This document shows positions 16,688 through 25,194 of a DNA stretch of 64,000 nucleotides, piece after piece. The translations under genes were made by a program, and so were the position numbers. Position 1 is the first letter of the stretch. Each line of letters starts with the position of its first letter. The notes beneath the pieces are model-generated. The model did no database searches and was not told the DNA's origin. It saw only the letters and a list, made by a program, of their open reading frames with translations. Origin of the DNA: Candidatus Bathyarchaeia archaeon (GTDB lineage Archaea > Thermoproteota > Bathyarchaeia > 40CM-2-53-6); NCBI GenBank assembly GCA_035935655.1, contig DASYWW010000011.1, positions 1 through 64,000 on the forward strand. The letters run 5' to 3'.

Positions 16688-17776
16688 CTAGAGGTTTCCG
16701 CGTTTTGCCTGTTCGGCTTCTATCGATTGGAACAGGGCCTTGAAGTTGCCTTTTCCGAAGGATTCGCTTCCCTTTCTCTGGATGAGCTCGAAGAAGAGTG
16801 TGGGTCTGTCCTGAAGAGGTTTGGTGAATATCTGAAGCATGTAGCCCTTCTCATCCTTGTCGACCAAGATGCCGAGGCGTTTGAGATCATCTATTCTCTC
16901 CGAGATTCCCCCGACCCGCTTGGGAAGTTCAGCGTAGTAGCTGTCGGGTGTTTTCAGGAACTCGATCCCGCGTTCTGCTAGTCTTGCGACTGTGCCGACA
17001 AGGTCTTCTGTGGATATGGCGAGGTGTTGTACGCCTGCACCTTTGAAATAGTCCAGGTATTCCTGAATTTGCGATTTTCTCTTTCCCGCGGCAGGCTCGT
17101 TGATCGGGAACTTGACAGTCCCACTAGGATTGCGCATGACCTTGGAACGGAGAGCGGAGTATTCGGTGCTGATGTCCTTGTCGTCAAAACTGATGAGTTG
17201 CGTGAACCCGAAAACATTGCCGTAGAACTCGACCCAATAATCCATCTTTCCCTCCTCCACGTTAGCGACCACGTGGTCCACGTGTTTCAATCCAACTGAC
17301 TCGGCTTTGCCTTGGAAAGGTATGTATCCAGGGGCGAATATTCCGCGATAATCGTGGCGCTCAATGAAAGTGTGAACGGTATCGCCGTATGCTGCGATGG
17401 CGGCACCTCGAATTGTACCATGATCGTCCTTGAGAACCTTAGGGGCCTGTATTCCCTTCGCGCCTCGGCGAACTGCCTCCTTGTATGTCCAGTCAACATC
17501 CTTGACCCGCATCGCGACATCGGCCACACCATCTCCATGCGTGATAACGTATCTGGAAATCGGATGGTCTGGAACTAGAGACGAGGTTAGTAGAAGTCGG
17601 ATATCGCCTTGCTGCATAAGATAAGAGATCTTGTCCTTGACCCCTGTCTCAGGCCCACTATAGGCGACGGGTGAAAATCCGAAACCGTTCTTGTAAAAGT
17701 AACTTGCCTGCTTCGCGTTTCCAACGTACAGCTCGACATAGTCAATTCCCTCAATGGGCAACGCGTCGTTCTTCAT
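16688..17776 (-). CDS. hppD: 4-hydroxyphenylpyruvate dioxygenase
   Basis: 362 aa, usual length. It converts 4-hydroxyphenylpyruvate to homogentisate with Fe(II) and O2. Two VOC-type domains are seen; the iron ligands lie in LKHVDHVVANV (first His), GVQHLAISTED (second His) and TLFFELIQRKG (Glu). Typical C-terminal motif GSESFGKGNFKALFQSIE. It is the first gene of the five-gene minus-strand operon, with a TATA-like box about 35-45 nt upstream of its start. The aminotransferase that would feed it is not in the window. Confidence 0.93.
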   Translation of the reverse strand: MKNDALPIEGIDYVELYVGNAKQASYFYKNGFGFSPVAYSGPETGVKDKISYLMQQGDIRLLLTSSLVPDHPISRYVITHGDGVADVAMRVKDVDWTYKEAVRRGAKGIQAPKVLKDDHGTIRGAAIAAYGDTVHTFIERHDYRGIFAPGYIPFQGKAESVGLKHVDHVVANVEEGKMDYWVEFYGNVFGFTQLISFDDKDISTEYSALRSKVMRNPSGTVKFPINEPAAGKRKSQIQEYLDYFKGAGVQHLAISTEDLVGTVARLAERGIEFLKTPDSYYAELPKRVGGISERIDDLKRLGILVDKDEKGYMLQIFTKPLQDRPTLFFELIQRKGSESFGKGNFKALFQSIEAEQAKRGNL

Positions 17777-17808
17777 CTTAGATCAAAACCCTGTCATCAA
17801 CTCTGAAC

Positions 17809-17820
17809 CATTTAACCTAT
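17809..17820 (-). promoter_or_regulatory. TATA-like box of the tyrosine-catabolic operon
   Basis: On the minus strand ATAGGTTAAATGG fits an archaeal box A (with BRE-like purines before it) and lies about 33-44 nt ahead of the HPPD start. A short or absent leader would result. Position-based inference. Confidence 0.4.
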
Positions 17821-17860
17821 TTCTCAGCTGCCGAGATGGGGTTACGAGAACCACAGTAGG

Positions 17861-18694
17861 TTAGAGAAGATTATCGGAGATGAAGCCCAGGACAATCTTC
17901 TCCACCTCGTCTGGCGCGTCCTCCGGAACAAAATGACCCGCCTTCACCTGAGTCAGCTTTGCATTAGGAATCATCTTTGTCACTCTCTCAGCGTAGGTCG
18001 GTGCCGTTTTTCCTGTTCCCCAGATCACGAGGGTCGGAATTTTGAGCCGAGGAAGACCCTGCTCGATCTCCTTCATTGGCTTGAAGCTAGGATGCGTGGG
18101 CGAATCTGGAAACATTCTTGGAAATGCCTGGTAGGCCTTCTTCGCCTCGTCGTCGGGAAAAGGAGCCCAGTATGCTTGCATGGCGTTCTCGGAGATGTTC
18201 TCAGGATGGACGGATGACTCTTTGACGATCGCGGGGGTAATTTTTGCTGCAACTTGTGGAGGAAGTCGATAGTCTGATGTTAGGAAAGTGTTCATGATGA
18301 CTAGTCCCGCGACGTTTTGTGGGTGTCGTATTACGTACTGCATTGCGAGGGGTCCTCCCCAGTCATGCAGTATCAGGATCAGATTTCTGAGCCCTAGAGA
18401 TTCGATGTAGCTGGACACTATTCTTGCGTGGTGTGGAAAGTCGTGAAGGTCCGGGTTCGGTTTGTCGGATTTTCCAAAGCCCATCAGATCGAATGCGAGA
18501 GCTCGATGACCGGATCCGGTGATGGCAGGGATGAGGCGTCTCCACATATAGGACCAAGCGGGGTTGCCGTGGATCATCACGACTGGACGTGTCCCCGATC
18601 CTTCGTCCACGTAGTGAATTGCCAGACCGTCTATGTGGACCCATCTTTCCGCGAAGGGCCAACCGTCAAAGTATGGCCAGCCTTGTCGGATCAT
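17861..18694 (-). CDS. Alpha/beta hydrolase, haloalkane-dehalogenase-like
   Basis: 277 aa. HGNPAWSYMWR (His42 onward, oxyanion region), nucleophile Asp111 in LILHDWGGPLAMQYV and catalytic His254 in KAGHFVPEDAP. Asp rather than Ser as nucleophile, together with HGNP, is the haloalkane dehalogenase/epoxide hydrolase pattern; the Trp after Asp (DWG) is the usual halide-binding Trp. A cap domain fits residues about 140-210. Actual substrate is unknown. It is downstream of, but separate from, the tyrosine operon. Confidence 0.82.
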   Translation of the reverse strand: MIRQGWPYFDGWPFAERWVHIDGLAIHYVDEGSGTRPVVMIHGNPAWSYMWRRLIPAITGSGHRALAFDLMGFGKSDKPNPDLHDFPHHARIVSSYIESLGLRNLILILHDWGGPLAMQYVIRHPQNVAGLVIMNTFLTSDYRLPPQVAAKITPAIVKESSVHPENISENAMQAYWAPFPDDEAKKAYQAFPRMFPDSPTHPSFKPMKEIEQGLPRLKIPTLVIWGTGKTAPTYAERVTKMIPNAKLTQVKAGHFVPEDAPDEVEKIVLGFISDNLL

Positions 18695-18921
18695 CTACAA
18701 GCCTCTTCAGCAGACTGTCGTTGACGAGATGCGCGGCCCGGTTGTGATATAGGGATTTAGTAGCCTCCGGCGGTCCATTCAGGTATCGAGTTTTTGACCG
18801 TGCTCCGAGACTATTCTGTGACGATTTCGCAACCACTCTGACATTTCTTCCACGTCCCAGACTCCTTGGGAGAAACTGTAATATCCGATTGCCATCCCTC
18901 ACCGGTTGAGCTGACGGGATA

Positions 18922-19749
18922 ATGGACTGGGGAATGAAAAACCGGCTTTCAAGAATAATCAAACCCGAGACCGGTAGAACAGTGATGCTTGCAGTAGACC
19001 ATGGCTACTTCATGGGCCCCACTCACAAGCTTGAGGAGCCTCGGAAGACAATCGAGCCCCTCCTGGCTTATTCCGATGCAATAATGTGTACTCGCGGGGT
19101 GCTCCGGACCTCCGTCGATCCCAGATCGAATGTCCCTATTGTCCTACGGGTATCAGGAGGAGCTAGCATTATCGGGGAGTCTCTGACAAACGAGGCTATC
19201 ACGACCTCTATCCACGACGCCGTTCGACTTAACGTGGCTGCAATGGCTCTTTCGATCTTCGTCGGGTCTGCCCACGAGCATCAAACCCTGACGAACCTAG
19301 GCAAGCTTGCGAACGAAGGCGAGGAACACGGCATTCCGGTTCTCGCCGTTACTGCAGTAGGAAAAGAACTGGAGAAAAGGGACGCGCGCTATCTTGCCCT
19401 AGCGTGTAGAATCGCCGCAGAGCTAGGAGCCCATTTTGTCAAGACATACTACTGCGAAGATTTCGGGAAAGTCGTCAAGGGCTGTCCAGTGCCATTGGTT
19501 GTTGCTGGAGGACCAAAACTTGAGACAGAACTAGACGCATTCCAGCTCGCCTACGACGCAATTCAGGAAGGAGCCGTCGGCGTCGATATGGGACGAAACA
19601 TCTGGCAGTCGGAACACCCCGTTCCTATGATAAAGGCGATCCGAGAGATAGTGCACCGTGGCGCGACTGTCAGAGAAGCCCAAGAAGTCTACAACCAGTC
19701 TAAGAATATCAAAGAGCCAGTAATCGTAAGATCCTCCGCAGCACGCTAG
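18922..19749 (+). CDS. DeoC/LsrF-type class I aldolase
   Basis: 275 aa TIM barrel of the DeoC/FbaB aldolase family. Seen: RTVMLAVDHGYFMGP at the N-terminus, Schiff-base Lys174 in AHFVKTYYCEDF, phosphate-binding VVAGGPKLET and GAVGVDMGRNIWQSEHP. Family members include archaeal fructose-bisphosphate aldolase, the ADH synthase of archaeal aromatic amino-acid synthesis and LsrF thiolase; the overall wording (ICTRGVLRTS-like, GVDMGRNIWQ) is closest to LsrF. Exact reaction is undecided. AlaX follows 16 nt later. Confidence 0.8.
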   Translation: MDWGMKNRLSRIIKPETGRTVMLAVDHGYFMGPTHKLEEPRKTIEPLLAYSDAIMCTRGVLRTSVDPRSNVPIVLRVSGGASIIGESLTNEAITTSIHDAVRLNVAAMALSIFVGSAHEHQTLTNLGKLANEGEEHGIPVLAVTAVGKELEKRDARYLALACRIAAELGAHFVKTYYCEDFGKVVKGCPVPLVVAGGPKLETELDAFQLAYDAIQEGAVGVDMGRNIWQSEHPVPMIKAIREIVHRGATVREAQEVYNQSKNIKEPVIVRSSAAR

Positions 19750-19765
19750 TCGACTTGAGGAGAGA

Positions 19766-20473
19766 TTGTACATTACCCGGAAACTGTACTGGGAAGAACC
19801 CTACTTGAAAGAATTTGCCGCAAAGATAGTTTCGATTGAAGGGCAAGCAGTTGTTTTAGACCAAACGCTATTCTATCCTCGAGGCGGCGGTGTAGCTTGC
19901 GACACCGGGACCCTGGACGCATCGAAGGTCAAGGAGACAACAAAAGCCGACGACGAGATAGTTCACACGCTAGAGTCACTAACATCTCTGAAGGTCGGAG
20001 ACAAAGTGGCGGGACATGTTGATTGGGAGAGGAGACACAGCCTGATGAAGATGCACACTGCCGGCCACCTTCTCAGCTCTTTGTTCTATTCAAGGGCCAA
20101 CTGCCGAATAACGGGAAACCAAATAGACGTGGACAGATCTAGAATGGATTTTGATCTCGAAGCCTTTGACCGGAACAAGATTGAGGGATATGTTTCCGAA
20201 GCGAATGAGCTGATTAGAAAAGATGCCCCAGTCAAGACGTACTTTCTGAAACGGGAAGAAGCCCTCAAGCTTCCTGACATGGTGAAACTTGCAGAAGCCG
20301 CACCGCCAGCCGAGGCCCAGCTTAGAATCGTCGAGATAGAAGGCATCGATCGCCAAGCCGACGGCGGACTGCACGTAGCCCATCTCAAAGAGATCGGACA
20401 AATCCAGCTGCTAAAGCTGGAGAACAAGGGAAAAACGAACAGACGACTATACTACGACCTTCGAAACTCATAA
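19766..20473 (+). CDS. alaX: Alanyl-tRNA editing protein AlaX
   Basis: 235 aa from TTG 19766. Stand-alone editing domain homologous to the AlaRS editing module; it deacylates Ser- or Gly-tRNA(Ala). Seen: LFYPRGGGVACDTG and the zinc pair His97/His101 in MHTAGHLLSS. In the second zinc motif, normally CGGTH, the sequence is DRQADGGLHVAH: Asp199 replaces Cys while His203 remains. Asp can ligate zinc, so activity is possible but altered. The size fits the medium-length class. Confidence 0.85.
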   Translation: MYITRKLYWEEPYLKEFAAKIVSIEGQAVVLDQTLFYPRGGGVACDTGTLDASKVKETTKADDEIVHTLESLTSLKVGDKVAGHVDWERRHSLMKMHTAGHLLSSLFYSRANCRITGNQIDVDRSRMDFDLEAFDRNKIEGYVSEANELIRKDAPVKTYFLKREEALKLPDMVKLAEAAPPAEAQLRIVEIEGIDRQADGGLHVAHLKEIGQIQLLKLENKGKTNRRLYYDLRNS

Positions 20474-20666
20474 CACGGATCTATTCTCGACTCCCTATTC
20501 CAACGTCAGCCGCCAAAAGATATCCCGCTGTAGTGGCCAGAAATGACCGTGTGTATCAGAAAGCGTAGTAATGATCGGTTCGCACGTTGAGCCACAACCC
20601 TTACCTTTCACAACTGCCCTTGGCGGCCGTTCAGGATTGGAAGATCCATCTGAAAGGCCGCTGTCC

Positions 20667-21101
20667 ATGCTTCGACCCAGCAAAGGGACAGTTGTGATCA
20701 TTGTCGCAATCTTACTGATCACTTCCTCCGTCGTGGCCTATTTTTACGCAATCTACCTGCCATCAACAGCGACAACGCCTTGCATAACGACTGGGCGCAC
20801 TCATTGCTTTACAATCGTTGCTAATTCGAACGGATACAACGCGAGTCGTAATCAGCCTCTCCCATACCCCATCATGAACGTTCAGAGAGGTGACACGGTT
20901 GTCTTGCGCCTCATCAACAACGATTCTACACAATCCTACGGCCTTGCGGTCCAGTCTTACACGCCGAACGGAATCGTCACACACCCTGGTGACACCAAGT
21001 CAACTAGCTTCCAGGCAACAACAACGGGCAAGTTCCGAATCTATGATCCCATCATCACAACAATCGAGGTTTATGAAAAAGCAGAATTGGACGTAAGTTA
21101 A
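20667..21101 (+). CDS. Cupredoxin-fold protein lacking copper ligands
   Basis: The likely start ATG 20667 (MLRPSKG) directly precedes a signal-anchor segment (TVVIIVAILLITSSVVAYF); an upstream ATG at 20571 would add a hydrophilic leader. The exported part aligns by eye with the cupredoxins at 27849 and 32014: LRLINNDSTQSYGLAVQSY and GKFRIYDPIITTIEVYE. In those paralogues the same places read HGF and Y-C-x3/4-C-x2-H-x2-M; here every ligand is replaced (His to Tyr, Cys to Asp). So it keeps the fold without a type 1 or CuA site. Role unknown, perhaps structural. Confidence 0.65.
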   Translation: MLRPSKGTVVIIVAILLITSSVVAYFYAIYLPSTATTPCITTGRTHCFTIVANSNGYNASRNQPLPYPIMNVQRGDTVVLRLINNDSTQSYGLAVQSYTPNGIVTHPGDTKSTSFQATTTGKFRIYDPIITTIEVYEKAELDVS

Positions 21102-21128
21102 TCCGAGCAAGATATTCGATTATTGAGG

Positions 21129-21701
21129 TCACCATTTTTCACGGTGGACAAAATCCTTGAAGGGTCGTCGTCCCCGTTTCAGCGAGGCCGAGGGAACCTC
21201 ACTGGCAAGGTCAGGATAACCTAGAGATAAGACCCCGACGGGCTCGTAGTGTTTTGGAATGCCTAGCTCTTTTCTCAGGATGCCTGGTTTGAAGATTCCA
21301 ACATTCCCCGCGAAGGCTGCCGCAAGCCCCTCGTCCGCAGCGGCGAGAAATACCAGCATGCAGCTACATCCGACGTCGAAATACCAAAACGGGACGGGCC
21401 AGTTGATTTCCTTGCCTCCCGAGCGGATCTTGTCAGGCTCGTGATACCTATCATGAACGATCTTCTCGCTGACGCAAGGTATCAATAGAACCGGCGCGTC
21501 ACTCTTCAGATCTCTGAGCTCACGGATCCTCTTTCGTTGTTCTTGGTCGGTTACGACTACGAAGGCGACCTCTTGGCTGTACCCGGCACTAGGATAGTGT
21601 TGAGCGAGGGAGAGAATCCTATCTATTTTCTCTCTCGGAACAGGGTCCGGTTTGAAGGCTCGAATCATCTTACGGCTGAGAACTGTTCTTGCGAAATCCA
21701 T
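21129..21701 (-). CDS. Nitroreductase family protein
   Basis: 190 aa, FMN-dependent nitroreductase-like fold. Seen: RKMIRAFKPDPVPREKIDRIL (FMN phosphate contacts, the R-x-F motif), LAQHYPSAGYSQEVAF, and ADEGLAAAFAGNVG in the region of the second FMN contact. It probably dimerises. Substrates of this family range from nitroaromatics and quinones to cofactor dealkylation; none can be chosen here. It is divergent from the ABC transporter genes. Confidence 0.8.
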   Translation of the reverse strand: MDFARTVLSRKMIRAFKPDPVPREKIDRILSLAQHYPSAGYSQEVAFVVVTDQEQRKRIRELRDLKSDAPVLLIPCVSEKIVHDRYHEPDKIRSGGKEINWPVPFWYFDVGCSCMLVFLAAADEGLAAAFAGNVGIFKPGILRKELGIPKHYEPVGVLSLGYPDLASEVPSASLKRGRRPFKDFVHREKW

Positions 21702-21815
21702 CTTGGTCGAATCTCGCTCGGGGCTTCCTCAAAAGTGTGCGTGGGTGAGTCGCGGGTTTTTATTCGGCTTCTCTTCGATTTGCTGAGTTCCTCACGCTTC
21801 ACAATCTAGAGTTGG

Positions 21816-22751
21816 TTGCCCGTGATAACTTTCGACAATGCTGGAAAACGCTTCGGCAATCTAGACGCTGTCAAAGACTTCTCCATCACCATCAAGGACG
21901 GAGAGATTCTTGGGCTTCTCGGTCCGAACGGAGCAGGGAAGACTACTCTCATGCTTATGATGGGAACCGTCTACCGCCCCTCGAGTGGAACAATAACAGT
22001 CAACGGCTTTGATGTTGTGAAGCATCCGAACGAGGTTAGGAGACTCATCGGAATCGCTTTCCAGGATCCCAGAGTGGACGGGATCCTGAGCGGGTTCGAG
22101 GTACTGAACTGGCACCTCAAGATGACCACAACCCACGACAAAGACGAGCGCCGACGCCGAGTCGAAGACGTCCTGAAAGCGCTGGACCTGTGGGACTCGC
22201 GGAAGAAACGGACGTGGCTGATGAGCGGAGGTATGAAGAAGAAGATTGAGGATGCAAAGATCCTGGTTCAGCGGCCGAGCATTGCGGTGTTCGACGAGCC
22301 CACCGCCTTTCTCGATGTTCCGAGCAGGTTGCTGGTCTGGAAGATGATCCGCCAGTTGAGAGACGAGGGATCTACCGTCATCGTCGCCACGAATATGATG
22401 GACGAGGCTGAACGGCTCTCCGAGAGAGTTGCGATAGTCAACAAGGGCAAACTGGTTGCGAGCGAAACCCCAGAACAATTGAAGGGAACCGTAAAGGGCG
22501 GAGAAGTGCTAGAGCTCACTCTAAACGATGGGCACGAATTCAGGCCTGATATGTTGACCAAGTTCCCAGAGGTCCATGATGTCAAGAAACAGGACAACAA
22601 GATTTTAGTCTTCCTCAATTCGGGCACACTTCTTCTGCCGAAGATAGTTGATACTCTAAGCACTCAAGGGTTCAAGATCGAAAGCGTCAAGCTGAAGGAG
22701 GTTAGTCTGGAGGATGTCTTCCTCACCTACACCGGGCAACGTCTTGAATAA
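21816..22751 (+). CDS. ABC transporter ATPase (ABC-2 exporter)
   Basis: 311 aa from TTG 21816. Walker A GPNGAGKTT (37-44), Q-loop AFQDPRVDG, signature LMSGGMKKK (a variant of LSGGQ), Walker B IAVFDEPTAFLD. The switch His is missing: the sequence is VIVATNMMDEAE with Asn193 where TH is usual, so hydrolysis control may differ. A C-terminal domain of about 90 residues follows, as in DrrA/CcmA-type ATPases. Two permease genes follow in the same operon, the first overlapping by 38 nt. Confidence 0.9.
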   Translation: MPVITFDNAGKRFGNLDAVKDFSITIKDGEILGLLGPNGAGKTTLMLMMGTVYRPSSGTITVNGFDVVKHPNEVRRLIGIAFQDPRVDGILSGFEVLNWHLKMTTTHDKDERRRRVEDVLKALDLWDSRKKRTWLMSGGMKKKIEDAKILVQRPSIAVFDEPTAFLDVPSRLLVWKMIRQLRDEGSTVIVATNMMDEAERLSERVAIVNKGKLVASETPEQLKGTVKGGEVLELTLNDGHEFRPDMLTKFPEVHDVKKQDNKILVFLNSGTLLLPKIVDTLSTQGFKIESVKLKEVSLEDVFLTYTGQRLE

Positions 22752-23526
22752 GACGACCGTAGCCGCGAAATCGCCTACTCGTCTTATTCTTCAGATGGCT
22801 CTTAGAGATGTGTCAGTCCTGTTCCGTACTCCTTGGATCATTATAACCAGAGCCCTAGCTTTCATCATACAGCTCTTTGTCTTCGCATTCCTGATTAGCG
22901 GCCTCATCCATATTCCAGGGCTCAATTTCTTCGAATACTACGCCGTTGGAAGTGTGGTAGCCACGATCGCTTCGATCTCGTTTGTTATCGGCTATGACAT
23001 ATTCGAAGAAGCAGAGGAAGGCGTACTCGATTATCTGCTGACGCTTCCTATACCCAGACGCCAGTTCATCATTGGACGAGCTCTCGGCGGAGCAATGAGA
23101 GCAATAATCTACACTATACCTATGTTCCTAATCGTCGCTTTCGTCTGGGGGTTCATTCAACCGCTATCCATTCTTACAGCTCTTCTCGCTCTATTCCTCT
23201 TGGCTTTTGGCGTTACTGGTATGTCGATAACCGTGGCTGTGAGCGTGAAGAGCGCCAACAGATTCGACGTCGTTCTCGCACTTCTGGAACTCGCGGTGTC
23301 AAGGGGAAGTACGGCTCTCTACCCTATCGCTTTCATGCCGTTCTATGTTTCGTTATTCGCCCCCTTCTCACCGGTTTCGTTTGCTGCTGATACTGCTCGT
23401 ATGTCACTCGTCAAGTTCACTCTTGACCTTCCCGCCTTGGCAGGCCTAGCAGCGTTCGTTGTCATTTTCCTCGGATTGGGCTCAGTGTTCTACTTCCGGC
23501 GTCTCGAAGGAGGAATCTACGGTTGA
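22714..23526 (+). CDS. ABC-2 type permease, subunit 1
   Basis: 270 aa with six hydrophobic segments, beginning after a short cytoplasmic leader (ILQMALRDVSVLFRTPW). The DrrB-like region between TM2 and TM3 reads EEAEEGVLDYLLTLPIPRRQFIIGRALGG. Partner of the ATPase just upstream and of the second permease, whose start overlaps its stop by 4 nt. The start could be one of the inner codons, since the first 38 nt lie within the ATPase gene. Export of a drug, lipid or polysaccharide is typical; substrate unknown. Confidence 0.85.
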   Translation: MSSSPTPGNVLNKTTVAAKSPTRLILQMALRDVSVLFRTPWIIITRALAFIIQLFVFAFLISGLIHIPGLNFFEYYAVGSVVATIASISFVIGYDIFEEAEEGVLDYLLTLPIPRRQFIIGRALGGAMRAIIYTIPMFLIVAFVWGFIQPLSILTALLALFLLAFGVTGMSITVAVSVKSANRFDVVLALLELAVSRGSTALYPIAFMPFYVSLFAPFSPVSFAADTARMSLVKFTLDLPALAGLAAFVVIFLGLGSVFYFRRLEGGIYG

Positions 23527-24290
23527 GCAATGCAAGGCTCATCCCTCTGATCATTGAGAGGGATGTGCGGGTTCTCTTCTCCGACGCGTTTCTTGTCGCA
23601 ATAATGTTCGCAAATTTCGCGATCGACCTATTTGTGACCGCCGCTACCTTCGGCCGGCTAGTTACAGGTCAAGGTGCAAACTACTTCCTCTTCATCGCGC
23701 CTGGCTCGAATCTCATAACGGCGATGGTTGCCGCATTTCAATCCGGCAGGGATGTCTGGCGGGAGAAGTACATCAAAGACCTGACATCGTACCTTCTGAC
23801 TCTCCCGGTGCAAAGGCCGGTCCTCGCCTTCTCAAGGGTCCTAGGCGGAGTAGTCAGAAGTGTGATCGCTACGTTCCCTGGGACCCTTGTCATATGCTAC
23901 CTTTACGGGATATTGTTTACTCCGAAGACTTTGGTAGCCTACTTGATAGTAGGCCTCTTCTCGCTGGGAATAGTCGGCCTCTCCATGGCTATCTCGGCGT
24001 TCTCTTCGAGCATAGAAATGTGGGTCACTGTCAGAAGTGCTATCCAGCTCTACCTGTCGTTTCTCAGCGCCCTCTTCTACCCGGTCAGCGTGTTTCCAAG
24101 CTTCCTCGCCCCGATAGTCTCGTCAAACCCCATGACGTGGGCTATCCAGGCATTCCGGCAACTTTCGCCCATTCCTTTCTCACAAGTCCCTGTGGGCGAC
24201 TCATTGGGATCGATCTTGATTCTCGCGGGACCCTCGCTGGCCTTTGCAATGCTCGGGACCATCTGTTACATCTGGTACTCGAAGCTATAG
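23523..24290 (+). CDS. ABC-2 type permease, subunit 2
   Basis: 255 aa, six predicted spans. The same signature as its partner occurs in DLTSYLLTLPVQRPVLAFSRVLGG, so the two permeases are paralogues and presumably form a heterodimeric channel. Last clear member of the exporter operon. Confidence 0.85.
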   Translation: MSNARLIPLIIERDVRVLFSDAFLVAIMFANFAIDLFVTAATFGRLVTGQGANYFLFIAPGSNLITAMVAAFQSGRDVWREKYIKDLTSYLLTLPVQRPVLAFSRVLGGVVRSVIATFPGTLVICYLYGILFTPKTLVAYLIVGLFSLGIVGLSMAISAFSSSIEMWVTVRSAIQLYLSFLSALFYPVSVFPSFLAPIVSSNPMTWAIQAFRQLSPIPFSQVPVGDSLGSILILAGPSLAFAMLGTICYIWYSKL

Positions 24291-24396
24291 GCGGCCAAGG
24301 CTTACCAGCATCCCCGAGGGATCCAACAAGTTGCAAGGCAGAAGCGGCCCCACAAAAACTGCTCGCCAAGGTACGAGAATCTCAAAACGAGCGCAA

Positions 24397-25194
24397 GTGA
24401 GAGACGAAAATTCATCGGTCACGAGGCCTGAGATCATCGAATCCCTCATCACGACACTGAAACCATTGGACTACGTTCATGCCTTCTGGGAAGGAGGCGC
24501 TGCAGCCTTTGAGAGGGTTGACGAATGGTCTGACATCGACGCTTACCTGTTGGTTGATGACTCGAAGATCGCTGAGACATTTCTCGCGGTCGAGAAAGCC
24601 CTCGAATCGTTATCTCCGATCAAGCAAAAGTACGTCGTTAGCCAGAATTGGCCAGGTGTGACCCAGGCCTTCTATTCCCTAAAGCGGGCGAGCGAGTATC
24701 TGCTTATCGACCTCGGCATCTTGACAGAGTCCAGCCCCGAGAAATTCTTGGAACCTGGAATACATGGCAAGGTAGTCTTTTACTTTAACAAGATCGGAGT
24801 AATCGAAAAGCCTGACCTAGACCATCGCGCATTCGACAAGAAAGTGGAGAAGAGGCACAGAGCACTGAGGGAGCGGTTTGGAATGTTCGGCAACTTTGTT
24901 CAGAAGGAGATAGACAGGGAAAACAGTCTCGAAGCGCTAGAATACTACCGGACAATCGTGATCGCGTCTCTTGTTGAGGCTCTTCGCATCAAATATTGTC
25001 CAGCTCACTACGATTTCAAGATGCGATACATTCACTATGAACTTCCTCCTAGGACTGTCAGAAAGCTGGAAAATCTCTGTTTCGTCAGAGGAAGAGATGA
25101 TCTTCAGAGAAAATACCTCGAAGCAGTACAATGGTTCAACAAACTTGCCAGAGAATCCAGTGCCTCGTCTGCATCCCAAGAGCCTGAGCTCTAG
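24397..25194 (+). CDS. Nucleotidyltransferase-like protein
   Basis: The best start is GTG 24397 (VRDENSSVTRPEIIES), about 265 aa; an upstream in-frame start at 24244 would overlap the permease gene. Residues about 30-60 read FWEGGAAAFERVDEWSDID, recalling the Pol-beta-type GS-x(n)-D-x-D motif (here GGAAA ... DID, with a third acid in ESLSPI or later). The remainder is helical with aromatic residues. It resembles KNTase/MNT-type minimal nucleotidyltransferases, but no substrate is clear. The first motif (GS replaced by GG) is slightly off consensus. Confidence 0.6.
   Translation: MRDENSSVTRPEIIESLITTLKPLDYVHAFWEGGAAAFERVDEWSDIDAYLLVDDSKIAETFLAVEKALESLSPIKQKYVVSQNWPGVTQAFYSLKRASEYLLIDLGILTESSPEKFLEPGIHGKVVFYFNKIGVIEKPDLDHRAFDKKVEKRHRALRERFGMFGNFVQKEIDRENSLEALEYYRTIVIASLVEALRIKYCPAHYDFKMRYIHYELPPRTVRKLENLCFVRGRDDLQRKYLEAVQWFNKLARESSASSASQEPEL

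Noticed and set aside
18666-18962. 98-aa minus-strand frame between hydrolase and aldolase
   Set aside because: Overlaps the starts of both real genes; no homology pattern.
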